Assembly: GCA_946803715.1 (NCBI GenBank)
Contig: CAMPET010000125.1
Span: 37,687 to 89,488 of the forward strand
Origin: Beroe ovata
Lineage: Eukaryota; Ctenophora; Nuda; Beroida; Beroidae
Direction of reading: 5' to 3'
Length of the DNA: 51,802 nt
The position numbers and the translations under genes were made by a program. Shown one piece after another: positions 24,264 through 34,366 of this stretch. Below the pieces are notes generated by a model. That model did no database searches and had not been told where the DNA came from. It saw nothing but the letters and a program-made list of their open reading frames with translations. How positions within the stretch are numbered: position 1 is the first letter of the stretch; every line of letters starts with the position of its first letter.

Positions 24264-26456
24264 CTGGGAAGAAAGAGAAGGGGTTGTGAATTCTCAACAA
24301 GAATACATTGAAATTGAGACGTAGTATATGATTTCCGTATTGCGTGTTATGGAGGCTAATTTGTAGACAGGTTGTCATTATTGTCAACAGTGATATTACC
24401 CCAAACTGAGCCTGTCTCAAATAATTTGAAATTATACCAGGATAGCTGGATATAATTAGTAAACCATAATCCGTCCAAGAGCAGTTAAACCAGGGGATTG
24501 GGTGAAAATCTAATAATAGATTCTTTAAAATTGTTCATATTTTGGCCGTTCTGAGCGTGTTACAGATCGCAGCAGTGGATTTCGTGATCAGAATGTTCCT
24601 CCTGTAACACGCACAGAGCTTCAAATATTGCTACTATAAACTTTTTGAATGATACAAAATATATGTTCATATCAGAGAATATCACAATAGATTTCATATA
24701 ATATATTGAGTCTGTCTGGTTTTAAAAATCCGTATTTAAACATCTTTAATATAAACTAGAAATTTGCTCTAAAAGATCATATTGAATAAGGAGATGTTCC
24801 TATTAAACTATTTTGCTTGTACAAACAAACATACTTATCGCCCAAATACAATGTGAAGGTTTAGAGAAAAATATAGAAAGGGTTTATCGGTCTATATTTA
24901 GAATAGAAATGTTTTTACAACAGTCAAATACACAATGAAACAGCGTTGAGATAAAACACGCTGTTAAATTCAAAAGTTTATATATCAGAATGGATTATTG
25001 AATACATGCAACCATCATCCGGGCAACTATGGGCTTCTTTCATCGATCAACGCATTATTCAAAGTAGCAGAAACAGTAACTGATAAGTCGTTTTAACAAA
25101 AGTCAATTGCACCGGCATGTTATGTTTTTCAGACTTTCCTCAAAGCAAAACTCTACAACCGAAGAACTCTGCCCTGGTAAACAGAAGTGACATAGCTTAC
25201 ATACTGGACAGGTTGGTGCTGGGTGATGAAATGCAAGCGAATGGCTTCGTCAAAGACGAAATGCTAATGTTGTAGTTGTAAACGGATATCGTATCGTGAT
25301 TATGTGTATAGAGTAAGTCCTCATCACTTATAATACTACATCTGTTGTGAATGGGAACGATGGTCTTGAATTCCAAGGTAGCTAAATCAAGATAAATTAA
25401 CACCGCAAAACATTAACATGACACCATATGTTATGACACAAGACTGTCAATTGTGAAGTGACACCAAGCTTACACCAAAGTGACACCGCATCACAATGAA
25501 ATGACACCTGACAACCCCTTTGTTTAGGATGCTGCCCTCAGATACAATCTCATTAATCAGTGGTCATATCCACAAAGGTCTTGTTGTGTATGTGATCTTC
25601 TTTCACCAATAATACTTGTACACAGTAACACACAGATAAAGCAATATACACTCACACTCAAATAATTATCAAAACTAGCACGTCTTTAGCCCTTAGCAAG
25701 GCACATATCTATCACTTCATATTACATGACAGAATAGGATCGCGAGCATGGGTTTCATAAAGTTCTTGCATGCGACAAAGCAGTATGAAAATTCAGATCT
25801 CCCTCAAACAACTATGATCAATTTATTGCTTAAAGCGAATAAATGACTGAAACCAGATGCGGAAAGGGAAAATAATTTTCATTCAATAACTTACGGAGCA
25901 AAGCAAGCAGCTAAAAGACACTCATACAATTTCGAGATGCTTGTTAGATACTGTGCCATCACACAGTACACAATGTGAGCAAATTATAGTAACATCTCGA
26001 GTACAATTACACTGTTGATGTTGCTATACAGCCACCTTGTTAGTAAGAAAGCTGTGCTCTGCCTTAGTGGTAAAAGAACTGTTCATGCAAACCATGTTAA
26101 TTGTAAACAACAGGAAACTACTCAATTTCAGTTTACAGCTATCAAAACAAAACTGGAACATTGTTTGATGAAGAGTCAAAGAGTGCTCAAGCAACAACAA
26201 ACAGTTCAAATCCCATGATTGGTACATAACAATATTAATAGCGTGACTGTTGCAATATTTCATGCTTATTTGCACGAGAGTTTCACATCTTCAGAACACT
26301 TCTGTATGATGCAATCAATGTTTTCTGCCAACTTTTCGGAATTCCATACAAATTATTCAAAGACACATAAACAAGCATTTCCACCTTGCTTGGAAACCAA
26401 ACTGTAGACTGTACAAAGATTGTCTGCACTCCCTCATCGTGTCTCAGTCATGGAAA
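24264..26456. other. Intergenic region upstream of PAK
   Basis: AT-rich. It should contain the PAK 5' UTR exon and promoter, not located here. One candidate orphan exon on the minus strand (25191-25381) is listed separately; otherwise no gene was recognised. Confidence 0.5.
25191..25381 (-). CDS. Orphan candidate exon, unidentified
   Basis: On the minus strand an acceptor (TTATCTTGATTTAG) opens a 191-base frame that ends at a good donor (GTAAGC). The encoded 63 residues look protein-like: beta-rich runs such as LEFKTIVPIHNRCSII and DTISVYNYNISI, as seen in propeller-type repeats. No partner exon was found in the flanking 2 kb and no family was recognised. It may be a relic, an exon of an uncharacterised gene, or chance. 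Confidence 0.22.
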
Positions 26457-26987
26457 TCAACCAAACAGAAACTTCTTGTAATCATCGCAGAGTGATTGCT
26501 CTAACTCAGCAAAAAGATCAATGTCTGACTGTTCCATTTCTGCAGCAATACCCTCAGGTTGGGATTCTATTTCTTCAGTAGCAACTTTCTCAGCAGCTTT
26601 ATCTTTTTTACAGGCATCAGATTCTGTGCTACTGTTGCTTGAAATATCCAGTTCTTGACAATGCTTTGCTATCTCCAAAACATCTTGCCACTGGAAAATA
26701 GAAGATACTTTCATTGAACTAGGCTAAACCTCTCTTCATTGGGTAGATGTAAGATTACAATTCTATCATGGTCAGAAAACCTAGTTTATTTTTCTACAAA
26801 CCTCTGGAGGAACAGAAGAGACATCAATGTGGTGCGAGTCTGATCCAACATGCAAGATATGCCTGAAGTCTGTGGGTGAACTGACAATTGGTATTCTGGA
26901 CTTTGCTCCTTTCGATTTTCTGATAGCTATAGCTCTAGGAAATGATTTCGACTTTGGATCCTCCATATTTCTTCCTAACTGAAGCAT
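26457..26987 (-). CDS. Small CRIB/PBD protein without a kinase domain
   Basis: Two exons (26987-26802 and 26690-26457) join in frame across a 111-bp GT-AG intron and encode 139 aa. A canonical CRIB motif (VSSPTDFRHILHVG, about residues 34-47) is followed after the intron by PPEWQDVLEIAKHC, matching the PAK/WASP pattern in which a short helix follows the CRIB. The rest is acidic and ends in a predicted helix (DIDLFAELEQSL). This implies binding to GTP-bound Cdc42/Rac, with no catalytic domain. Upstream of the ATG there is an in-frame TGA, so this is the first Met; a second Met (MEDPKSK) at 26966 could serve instead. It sits 2.2 kb upstream of PAK on the same strand. It is too dissimilar to the CDC42SE or CDC42EP families to be named. 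Confidence 0.72.
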
Positions 26988-27412
26988 GATTCATTTACGT
27001 TTGCATAAGCTCATAATACAAGGACATAAATCATACAAGTCATACCTAATACAAGGACAAAAATCAGCCTTCCTCTGTGTTTCTAATCAGTGTCCTGGGA
27101 ATGAAAGAGTACTTGGCTGACAAATTGTTTGCCATTTAAGAGGGTTCTTAATCCAGTAATCTGAATTAGAACACGCAAGAGACTATCAACAAGACAAAGT
27201 GGATGACTTTGTTCATGAGATTCATGTTTGATTTCATATATAATACAAGCACAAAGAAGTGGATAAGTGAAACATGATATCATCTAGCCAGTTTATTGTA
27301 GCACCACTTAGTCTTGGGGATGGAGGAAAGGGGAGATACCAATAGGTCGTCACACAGCGTGTGCACACTTTCAAGGTAGGATTTTTTCCTGCTAATTTGT
27401 AATTTTCGTCAG

Positions 27413-27690
27413 CATCGCCAGGCTTGCTTGGCGATACTAGGCCCAGATGTCAAATTGTATTGTGCACACGTTGCGCGCTTCTGTTCTACTCAATGGACTG
27501 AAAAGTCGTAGAAAGGAGACGCGCAACGCGCGCGGAGTATTTGGGTCACGCAGCGCGGGAACAAATTTTATCTGACCTCTGTTTTCCGCGCGCGTTATTT
27601 TATCAAATGCCTTCATGTTTGGGCCTTCGATGAAGGCGCGCGCGCCGCGAGCAAGAAACAGTGGACAGATGACATCCGGCAATGCACTAT
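27413..27690 (+). repeat. GC-rich fold-back repeat, copy 2 (rearranged)
   Basis: Contains the family end CATCGCCAGGC in inverted pairing with TTGGCGATACTAGGCCCAG, then TTGCGCGCTTCTGTTCTACT and GGAGTATTTGGGTCACGCAG, which recur in reverse complement at 32752-32860, and finally AAACAGTGGACAGATGACAT, which recurs three times at 32860-32998. Confidence 0.75.
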
Positions 27691-28147
27691 GCGCTGGTGT
27701 TTACTAGGGAGCATAGAATTGGAGAAATATTTGGCGTTCGCGCGCGACGCTTTAGTTCAAAATGCGATTACTTGCGGTATTTCGCAGAAAATGATTCAAT
27801 CATGGTTGCCTTTGATATTTGATACCGCTGTGATCTGGTGCCAAGGCGCCAAGCTGTGACGATATTTTTGGATCATACTATAATTGCATTGGAATGATGT
27901 TGAACGGTTGAACAACGTGAATTGCTTTTGCACATATAATATATCATAGACTGAGACATAACCATACCAATAGCATTTATGATATTATTATAATCATGGG
28001 GTCTGCTGAGTCGTGATTATCCAAGTCCAAGAGGATACTATCGAGATCATCAAACATGAAACTGACGTTCCTATCCTATTCCTATCCTGACGTTCCTATC
28101 CTTTCCAGTTTCTACTGGTAGTAGAAGTAAACGTGGAAAACACACCT

Positions 28148-28244
28148 TGGCTGTCGATGATAGCCCCTGTCGAGAATTTCATTGCTGGCGCTCGCCGCTT
28201 CGCGGCTCGCGTCAGCTGGGCCTAGCATCGCCAGGCAAAACACA
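28148..28244 (+). repeat. GC-rich fold-back repeat, copy 3 (short, best-defined ends)
   Basis: About 97 bp starting TGGCTGTCGATGATAG and ending CTAGCATCGCCAGGCA. These ends are imperfect inverted repeats of each other (13 of 16 positions). The middle holds CGCTTCGCG-type hairpin sequence. Confidence 0.75.
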
Positions 28245-28504
28245 CCCAGAGGCCGGGTTAATTGCAACTGATCAATGTCACTTGAAATATCACCTTAAAC
28301 ACCAAAAGTAAAAGTTCATCATATTCCAACCTGAACTATGGCCAACCTAAACTATGGCCATACCACTATCCGAGTTCATCACACAGTATCACTATCAGTG
28401 TCACTTTCTGTCATCCTGTCATTAGTCATGAACATCGAATCGGAATACGCCGACACGGCCAATTGAATTGCCTAATTACCCACTGTTTCTGCCCGGCTCA
28501 ACAG

Positions 28505-29265
28505 CACATAACTTGCCAGTCATCACCGCATCACTCGCCCGTCATACTCATCTGCAACACTGTACCAGTTGCCAGTTATCATTGCATCACTCACTGGCCA
28601 TCACCGCATCACTCATGAATATCACCGATTAAGTCGGTCATCACTGCATCACTCACTGTTGCCATCATATCACTTACCGGTCATCACTGCATCACTTGCC
28701 ATTCATCACTCAACCTCTCGCTGAGTCGCTAGTCATCTAGTCATCCCTGCATCACTTGCGGAATTGCGGAGTCACTTGCCATTGCCCGTCATCACCGCAT
28801 TGCATCACTCGCCGGTCATCTACATCACCGCATCAGTCGCCAGTCATCATCGCATCACTAAGTGATGCCATGACTTGCCAGCCATCTGCATCACTGCATC
28901 ACCCGGGGACATCACCCCGGCCGCGCCACTTGCCTCTCAGTCTCACCATCCCCTCACATAAAATTGGCCACATACCAGTCATGATCACTGCATCACCTGC
29001 TGGTCATCACCGCATCACTCGGTGACGGTCATCATCGCATCGGCGCATCACTCACAACATCATCACATCACTAGCTCTAGCCAGTCATCACCGCAACATT
29101 CGCTGCCTCATGTCACTGACACTCGACGGTCATCACTGCATCACTCGACGGTCATCACCGCATCACTGGTCGGTCATGACTATCGCTCACCGGTTATTGG
29201 TTAAGTTATCACCCTGCACCAGCGGGCACCGGCCATGGCCACATGGCATCACTTGCCAGTCATCG
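28505..29265. repeat. Degenerate minisatellite, CATCAC/GCATCAC-rich
   Basis: Dozens of loosely periodic copies of a unit like GTCATCACTGCATCACTCGCC, of variable length (about 17-30 bp), cover about 760 bp. No coding frame is convincing through it. Confidence 0.85.
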
Positions 29266-29786
29266 CTACATAAACTGTTTGTCTGCGCTGTTTAAGTATT
29301 CACATAATGTATTGATCAATATAAGGAATCGTGACGGTGAGTACAAATATCAGTGGTTAAAACCGATGGTTAAGAGTAGATGTTAGAGTGCATTCTGTGT
29401 CCTGATGACCTTGGAATTTGATCCATCGGCTTTCAGTTTCAGTTAGTTCCATATTCTAAAAACCGCCCGCTTCCTTCCAGTTCCACATGGGTATCGATAT
29501 TGCTCCATGCTGTTGAGTTCACACTTCCAGTTCCTGCCAAAACAACGGGAGATATTCTGATTCATAACCATACCTCATGCTGTTCATAGAGCATTCGTCT
29601 TACTGTTACATCATACAGTTCAGCTTAATTTGTACTCACTATCAATATCATAATCCATATTGACCCTTCAAGTTCAATGTCCATTTTTCATACCTTCGTC
29701 ATACTATTACACATACTGATAGCGGATTATACTCATAATCATAGGTTATTCGTTTAGTTTCGTTTATTCCCGATTTTTGTACCTAC

Positions 29787-30098
29787 ATTCAATTTCATAC
29801 TTGCGTCTAAATCCTGGCCGAGAAGCATCAGGAAAATAGATTTCAAAGTTTACGTTCCCCCTATATTCCTCCAGCTCGACTTGATAAAATGTCAGCCGTA
29901 CGCGGTCCAAAACTTCCTTTCTCTGCACGACATCGTTGATCTATTCCTATGAGTGGACAATACAGATATCATAAAGACATGTAAATTTCTCGGGTTTAGC
30001 TTTTGATCAATGCCGATCCGTGCTCCATTTCCCAGATTTCTCACGTGAAATCGCCCTTGGACCGACAAAAAGTCAGGCACGAGCTGGTTCAGGCCTCC
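29787..30098 (-). CDS. Unidentified exon pair
   Basis: On the minus strand, a frame ending QGRFH at a good donor (30045, GTGAGA) can join across a 104-bp intron to an exon at 29940-29787 in the same phase. The second exon encodes about 51 residues with a convincing alternating pattern (VRLTFYQVELEEYRGNV, then NFEIYFPDASRPGFRRKYE) and ends at a GTAGGT donor. The right boundary is uncertain (a stop lies just beyond). Neighbouring exons were not found and no family was recognised. It may be part of an uncharacterised or decayed gene. Confidence 0.33.
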
Positions 30099-30127
30099 TC
30101 ATTTTCTCGGAATTTAACCAGGATATA

Positions 30128-30475
30128 ATTGTTTAGGGGCGGATAATTGTCTCCCCGACCTCAACAAACAGAAGGCTGTCTATTTCCAGACAAATTGAAA
30201 CTGAAGCTGATTGGCTGAGACCAATGATTCGTGACCTATGATTGGCTAAAATTACACCTCGAGTCCCACTCCCAATGGCAGTAGTGACGTAGCACACATG
30301 AGCACTCTCACATTGCACATTCTCACTCTACTGCTCCCACATTGTAATAGAATTTTGTTTATTTAGGGAGCAGATAGCTGTCTCTTCGACAAAGAGAGGG
30401 ATATATTTTCAGACAGATTGAAACCCTGCCTTCTGATTGGTTGAAAAGGTTTACTCGGTCTATGATTGGCTGATA
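30128..30475. repeat. Diverged direct duplication with ATTGG (CCAAT) motifs
   Basis: Bases 30128-30250 and 30357-30475 share order and sequence: TTTAGGGGC/TTTAGGGAG, CTGTC, CCAGACAAATTGAAAC/CAGACAGATTGAAACC, TGATTGGCTGA/TGATTGGTTGA and CTATGATTGGCT. Together they contain five ATTGG/CCAAT boxes. Confidence 0.65.
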
Positions 30476-30819
30476 TGATGTGTTGTTTTACATCGCTAAA
30501 ATGCTGCAATGATGACACGCGACTCGCCCATATTGATATTATAGTAGCAGTACACTTAGTGTTGCTATTTCATGATCAGAATAAGTGCCACTGTCCACCC
30601 TTATCAGAGTATGGAGTATTCTAATTCATCTCTCTGCATAAGTTCACTCTCACTCTCAGTTCCAGCTCAGGGTGAACGTTTATCAAAACATCGTAGATTT
30701 CACTTTTAGCTGTGACTATCGGTTATAAAGATAAAGTTTGATATGTTAGAAATAATTTGTACTTATGCCGTATATGTAATGACGATTTATAATAGTAATA
30801 CATCCATTTTTCATTTTAG

Positions 30820-31223
30820 AATGAATATATCGTGAGAATTGGGACTATGTGCGGGCATCCACAGGCTGTTTTCATGAGAGATCACTTGCAGGTATTCGAT
30901 TGTACCACCATGATTTCTGATTCTCGATTCACAGAACGCGCACCTCGCGACCCTTTCTTGCGCATTGATTCAATTAACTCGCTAGAGTTCAGTACTTCTT
31001 TATTCAGTATGATCACATTGATAGTGGCTGAAATGGTGCTTTATCACCATTTGACTGAAAATATTTGACTGAATCAATAACGATATTCATTCTTACTCTC
31101 TTTCAGATGAAAGTGAACCTGTATTACAACGTGTCTGGAGCTAATAGAGGCGATATGTCAATCTGGTTTGCACAGTATGACTCTGAGTCGGTGTTCGAAC
31201 CGTACTCATGGTCATACGATTGA
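30820..31223 (+). CDS. CUB-like domain fragment, two candidate exons
   Basis: Exons 30820-30891 and 31107-31223 have acceptors TTCATTTTAG and CTCTCTTTCAG, join in phase 0 and end at a TGA, giving 62 residues. The content (IGTMCGHP, then LQMKVNLYYNVSG, then MSIWFAQYD) matches the last half of a CUB domain: Gly-x-x-Cys-Gly, a beta strand, and a final aromatic strand. An exon-like stretch just upstream (about 30659-30720, FQLRVNVYQNIVDF then CDY) resembles the preceding CUB strands. It does not join in frame at its best donor, so the gene may be decayed or my joins wrong. CUB domains are extracellular; no signal peptide exon was found. Confidence 0.35.
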
Positions 31224-31463
31224 TCAGTGAAATCTGCATGAGTGATGTACTATGCCACACTCATGCAATACATGTGATACTGAATGACTTTGACTGGACT
31301 GCAGATGCCATGCCTCGTTAACAATTGACATGAATCTAAGATACTTTGAGTTCAAGAGACAGTGATCGTGATATACGAGTAAAGGTGAATCTATTCTTAT
31401 CATATTCAGAGACATTGAATGTTGAAATTTTGGACAGCCATAGTTAACATTGATTTTGACTTT

Positions 31464-31517
31464 GAGTAGGTAGTACCTTCTATCACTATCCCGGGATAGT
31501 GATATCAGGTACCTACC
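31464..31517. repeat. Palindrome centred on CCCGGG
   Basis: Bases 31481-31504 are a perfect 24-bp palindrome (half-site TATCACTATCCC), flanked by imperfect GTAGGTAGTACC / GGTACCTACC arms. Confidence 0.9.
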
Positions 31518-32212
31518 TATCACTGTCAAAGGAATTAAACTGTCAACTCTGATCTTACTCTTGTGACCACTCCAGACTCCTCAACCACGTTCTATGTAGA
31601 TGTGGCCTGTTGTCACTCCAAATCCTAGTACACTTAAAGTTTTTACGTTCATATTCATGACCTTCATTCGATTGTTTTTTCAGAGAACGACAAGTAGTAT
31701 GAAAGGCACTCTTCAATTACCTGCACCGAACGAAATCAGACCTCACAGGTGAAGATAAGGAGATGAAGAAGAATATGATTACGAACTGAGCCTAACTCTA
31801 ACTGCTGGTGACCTATGGAATGGTCAGACGTCCAGCTAAGTCTGAGTTGTCCCTTTGATATTTTCTGTCGAGGTATGAGGACTGATCTGACAGACATCTG
31901 CGTGGATTCGAACACATTTTCCGTTTTGTTTCGCATTTCGGTGGTATCGATTTAATTTTAATATGCAGTTCCATGTGGATCAAAAGGGCATATTTTTGAT
32001 ATTATCCAGTCTATATCAATTATGATACTCGTTGATATTGATAATCATAATGTTCACATAATAATTCTTTGTCATCAGTTGTTGAACAGTTTCTTGATCT
32101 TATGTACAGAGAAGCATGTAACATGATACGATATGGGCGTAAGCTCTCTACCGCAACGCATGAAACGACCCATGAAGTTGCGACCGACTTATTTCAACGT
32201 CCATTTTCGAAT

Positions 32213-32313
32213 TGTTCCGTACTTTACCCCATATAGAGACCTACACCATGTTTTAGAGGAAAGATCAAGCTTTATCACAGTATGCACCACTAAGGGGGGT
32301 AAAGTACGGAACA
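32213..32313. repeat. Inverted repeat, 18-bp perfect arms
   Basis: TGTTCCGTACTTTACCCC near 32213-32230 is matched by its reverse complement near 32296-32313, with about 65 bases between. A short ORF across it is taken to be incidental. Confidence 0.85.
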
Positions 32314-32625
32314 TGAAAATAATTGAGGTTGAAAATTCTCTATTTTTGATCGATCATAACTGGTTGAATTATTCAAATCTGTGTAAAAATGAAAACACCG
32401 TCATAAAGTACAGACTTTCATCTTTCTGATGAGATAAAACAGAGCCAGCTAAGGTTTATACACCCTTCACAATGAAGGGTTGAGTACACCACACTTTCTC
32501 GATATTCCGTACATTTAGTGCTGCGCGTTCCCCCAAGTTAAAATATCGCGAAATCAGCGCATAGTGATTAGTAGTAGTACAATTACAAGATCAAGAATTA
32601 ACAGATTGGCAATTTGTCAGAATGC

Positions 32626-33003
32626 AGTCAAGTTGCCTGGCGATGTTAGGCCCAGCTGGCGCCGCGCGAGCCGCGAAGCTATCTGAGAATAATTTGCGGC
32701 GCGCGCGCAATGAAATTCTCGACAGGGGCTATCATTGCCGGATGTTATGTTCCCGCGCTGCGTGACCCAAATACTCCGCGCGCGCTGCGCGTCTCCGTGG
32801 TTTGGACTACGACTTTTCAGTTCACTGAGTAGAACAGGGGCGCGCAACGTGTGCACACGGATGTTATCTGTCCATGACTGCTTCTTGCGCGCGGCGCGCG
32901 CGGCGCGCGCAATAAACAGTGGACAGATAATATCCGGCAAGGCTATCATCGACAGCATTGCTGCTTCCCGGATGTTATCTGTCCACTGTTTCTTGCGCAC
33001 CAT
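32626..33003 (-). repeat. GC-rich fold-back repeat, copy 4 (compound)
   Basis: Read on the minus strand, this holds the ends seen at 28148 (TTGCCTGGCGATGTTAGGCC is the right end on the plus strand), the CGCGCG middle, the blocks shared with 27413-27690, and a nested palindrome at 32907-32998. CGCGCG-rich runs at 32889-32910 are among the most GC-rich sequence in the window. Confidence 0.8.
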
Positions 33004-34155
33004 ACAACAAGAGTCTAAACTTAGTTTCTTTTTTGAGTTTCTGAATCATGGGTAGTCTCCACCAGCATGGCAGTGCAGGTCATTGTTTATGAACAAGCAG
33101 TTGTGATCAGTGATGGTTCAATAGTGATTAGTATTCAAGTATTTGTTTCTTTAAGTTTATTCATCACTAGAAAACCTGTTAAATGGACGTAATTATCTAC
33201 AAATTGAGCCATATCAGATACAACACAACAACAACGTTAATCAAAAACAGCACAATGATGCATTTTCCTATTGAATGAGGTCAGAGATATTGAGAGTAAA
33301 TGGATGTCAAGTCTCAACTACGCTCTCAAAACATTGATTTCATGACGGAGCACTTTGGAACAAATTGGCCATTTCTTCTGATTGGCACTGTGACATGATA
33401 CTTGCCCCGTTGTACGAATTTCGTTCCAATTTGCATTGTGTATGTTGACAAAATGACACAATCAATTCTAATAGTGAGTCAAATAATACTTACAGTACAG
33501 ATGCAACAACTTAATATTATATTTTGTAGAATTGTTGCTCCAATCAGCATGTGCATTGTTCCCAAAAAGTGAAAAAGGAAGAAAAAGGAACGTAACCAAA
33601 GCACCACCATTATCAGAAATGAGTTCCTAGATCACTATTACAGTTAAAGCACATGTCCATGGCAACACGCACTTAACTTCAAAATCAGTATGTGCATTTC
33701 ATGACAGACAACTGGACAAACAAACAACCAAATTATGATAGAGATGGTGCTTTTATTCATTCATCATTGTGGAACATAAACAGATTGTTTGAGAGTTTCA
33801 TAATTTCACTTGTGAAATGTGACTGAACTTTTCAAACTGCCTTACTGCACAGAGAATTTTTTCAACAAATATTCACATTGCAAGATTTAGATTATTTTAT
33901 ATAGTTTGGACTTTATGCAAATCTATATGTCACATTTATTGCCTGAATATAAAAGATATTATTGAGTCCATTCAGTCCAACTCAAGTCACAAAACATGCA
34001 TTTCACAATACATGTATTTATGTTTTAAATATCCATTATGGAGTGTCCGTTCTCGGTGACATTTAGCCATATCACATAACTTCATTGTCTGTACTTTCTA
34101 AATATAGTGGCACAAGAGGGTCATCCTGAAAAATACTGCTTGTTGCTTGACTCTT

Positions 34156-34327
34156 CTGCTCCGCACAATGCACATGGATCACCAGGTTCCTCTCAGAAAA
34201 ACACTGCTTACCATGACATATCATGAGGGTATGCAGAGTATGCATTACATACCCTCTGGCAATGTCAATGCAAGTGCAAGCAGTTGTTCTCTGAGATAAA
34301 CCTTGTGATCCATGTGCAGCGCAGGAG
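34156..34327. repeat. Hairpin immediately upstream of TENT5
   Basis: Arms at about 34156-34209 and 34278-34327 are imperfect reverse complements (shared cores CACATGGATCACCAGG and CTCTCAGA). A nested perfect 9-bp stem (GAGGGTATG 34225-34233 with CATACCCTC 34248-34256) lies in the loop. The right arm ends 40 bases before the TENT5 ATG, so it may lie in the 5' UTR, in a 5' UTR intron or in the promoter. Confidence 0.75.
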
Positions 34328-34366
34328 GGTTGTGTGCCATTATACTAACATTGTATTGCTTACAGC

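Larger units (their letters stand above)
26988..34155. other. Gene-poor region
   Basis: Seven kilobases with no established gene. It contains the GC-rich repeat copies, the minisatellite, the CCAAT duplication, two candidate exon clusters and several palindromes, each listed separately. The stretch 33060-34155 is plain AT-rich sequence in which I see nothing. Confidence 0.55.

Noticed and set aside
28505-29265. Possible CRISPR-like array of repeats
   Set aside because: Units vary in length and sequence with no constant repeat/spacer alternation, and the DNA is eukaryotic. It is a minisatellite.
32133-32429. 98-codon plus-strand frame
   Set aside because: It crosses the 18-bp inverted repeat, has no splice context or recognised motif, and is likely chance in AT-rich DNA.
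32617-33055. Long Arg/Ala-rich frames on both strands
   Set aside because: Open on both strands because the sequence is CGCGCG-rich and palindromic; composition is that of a repeat, not a protein.
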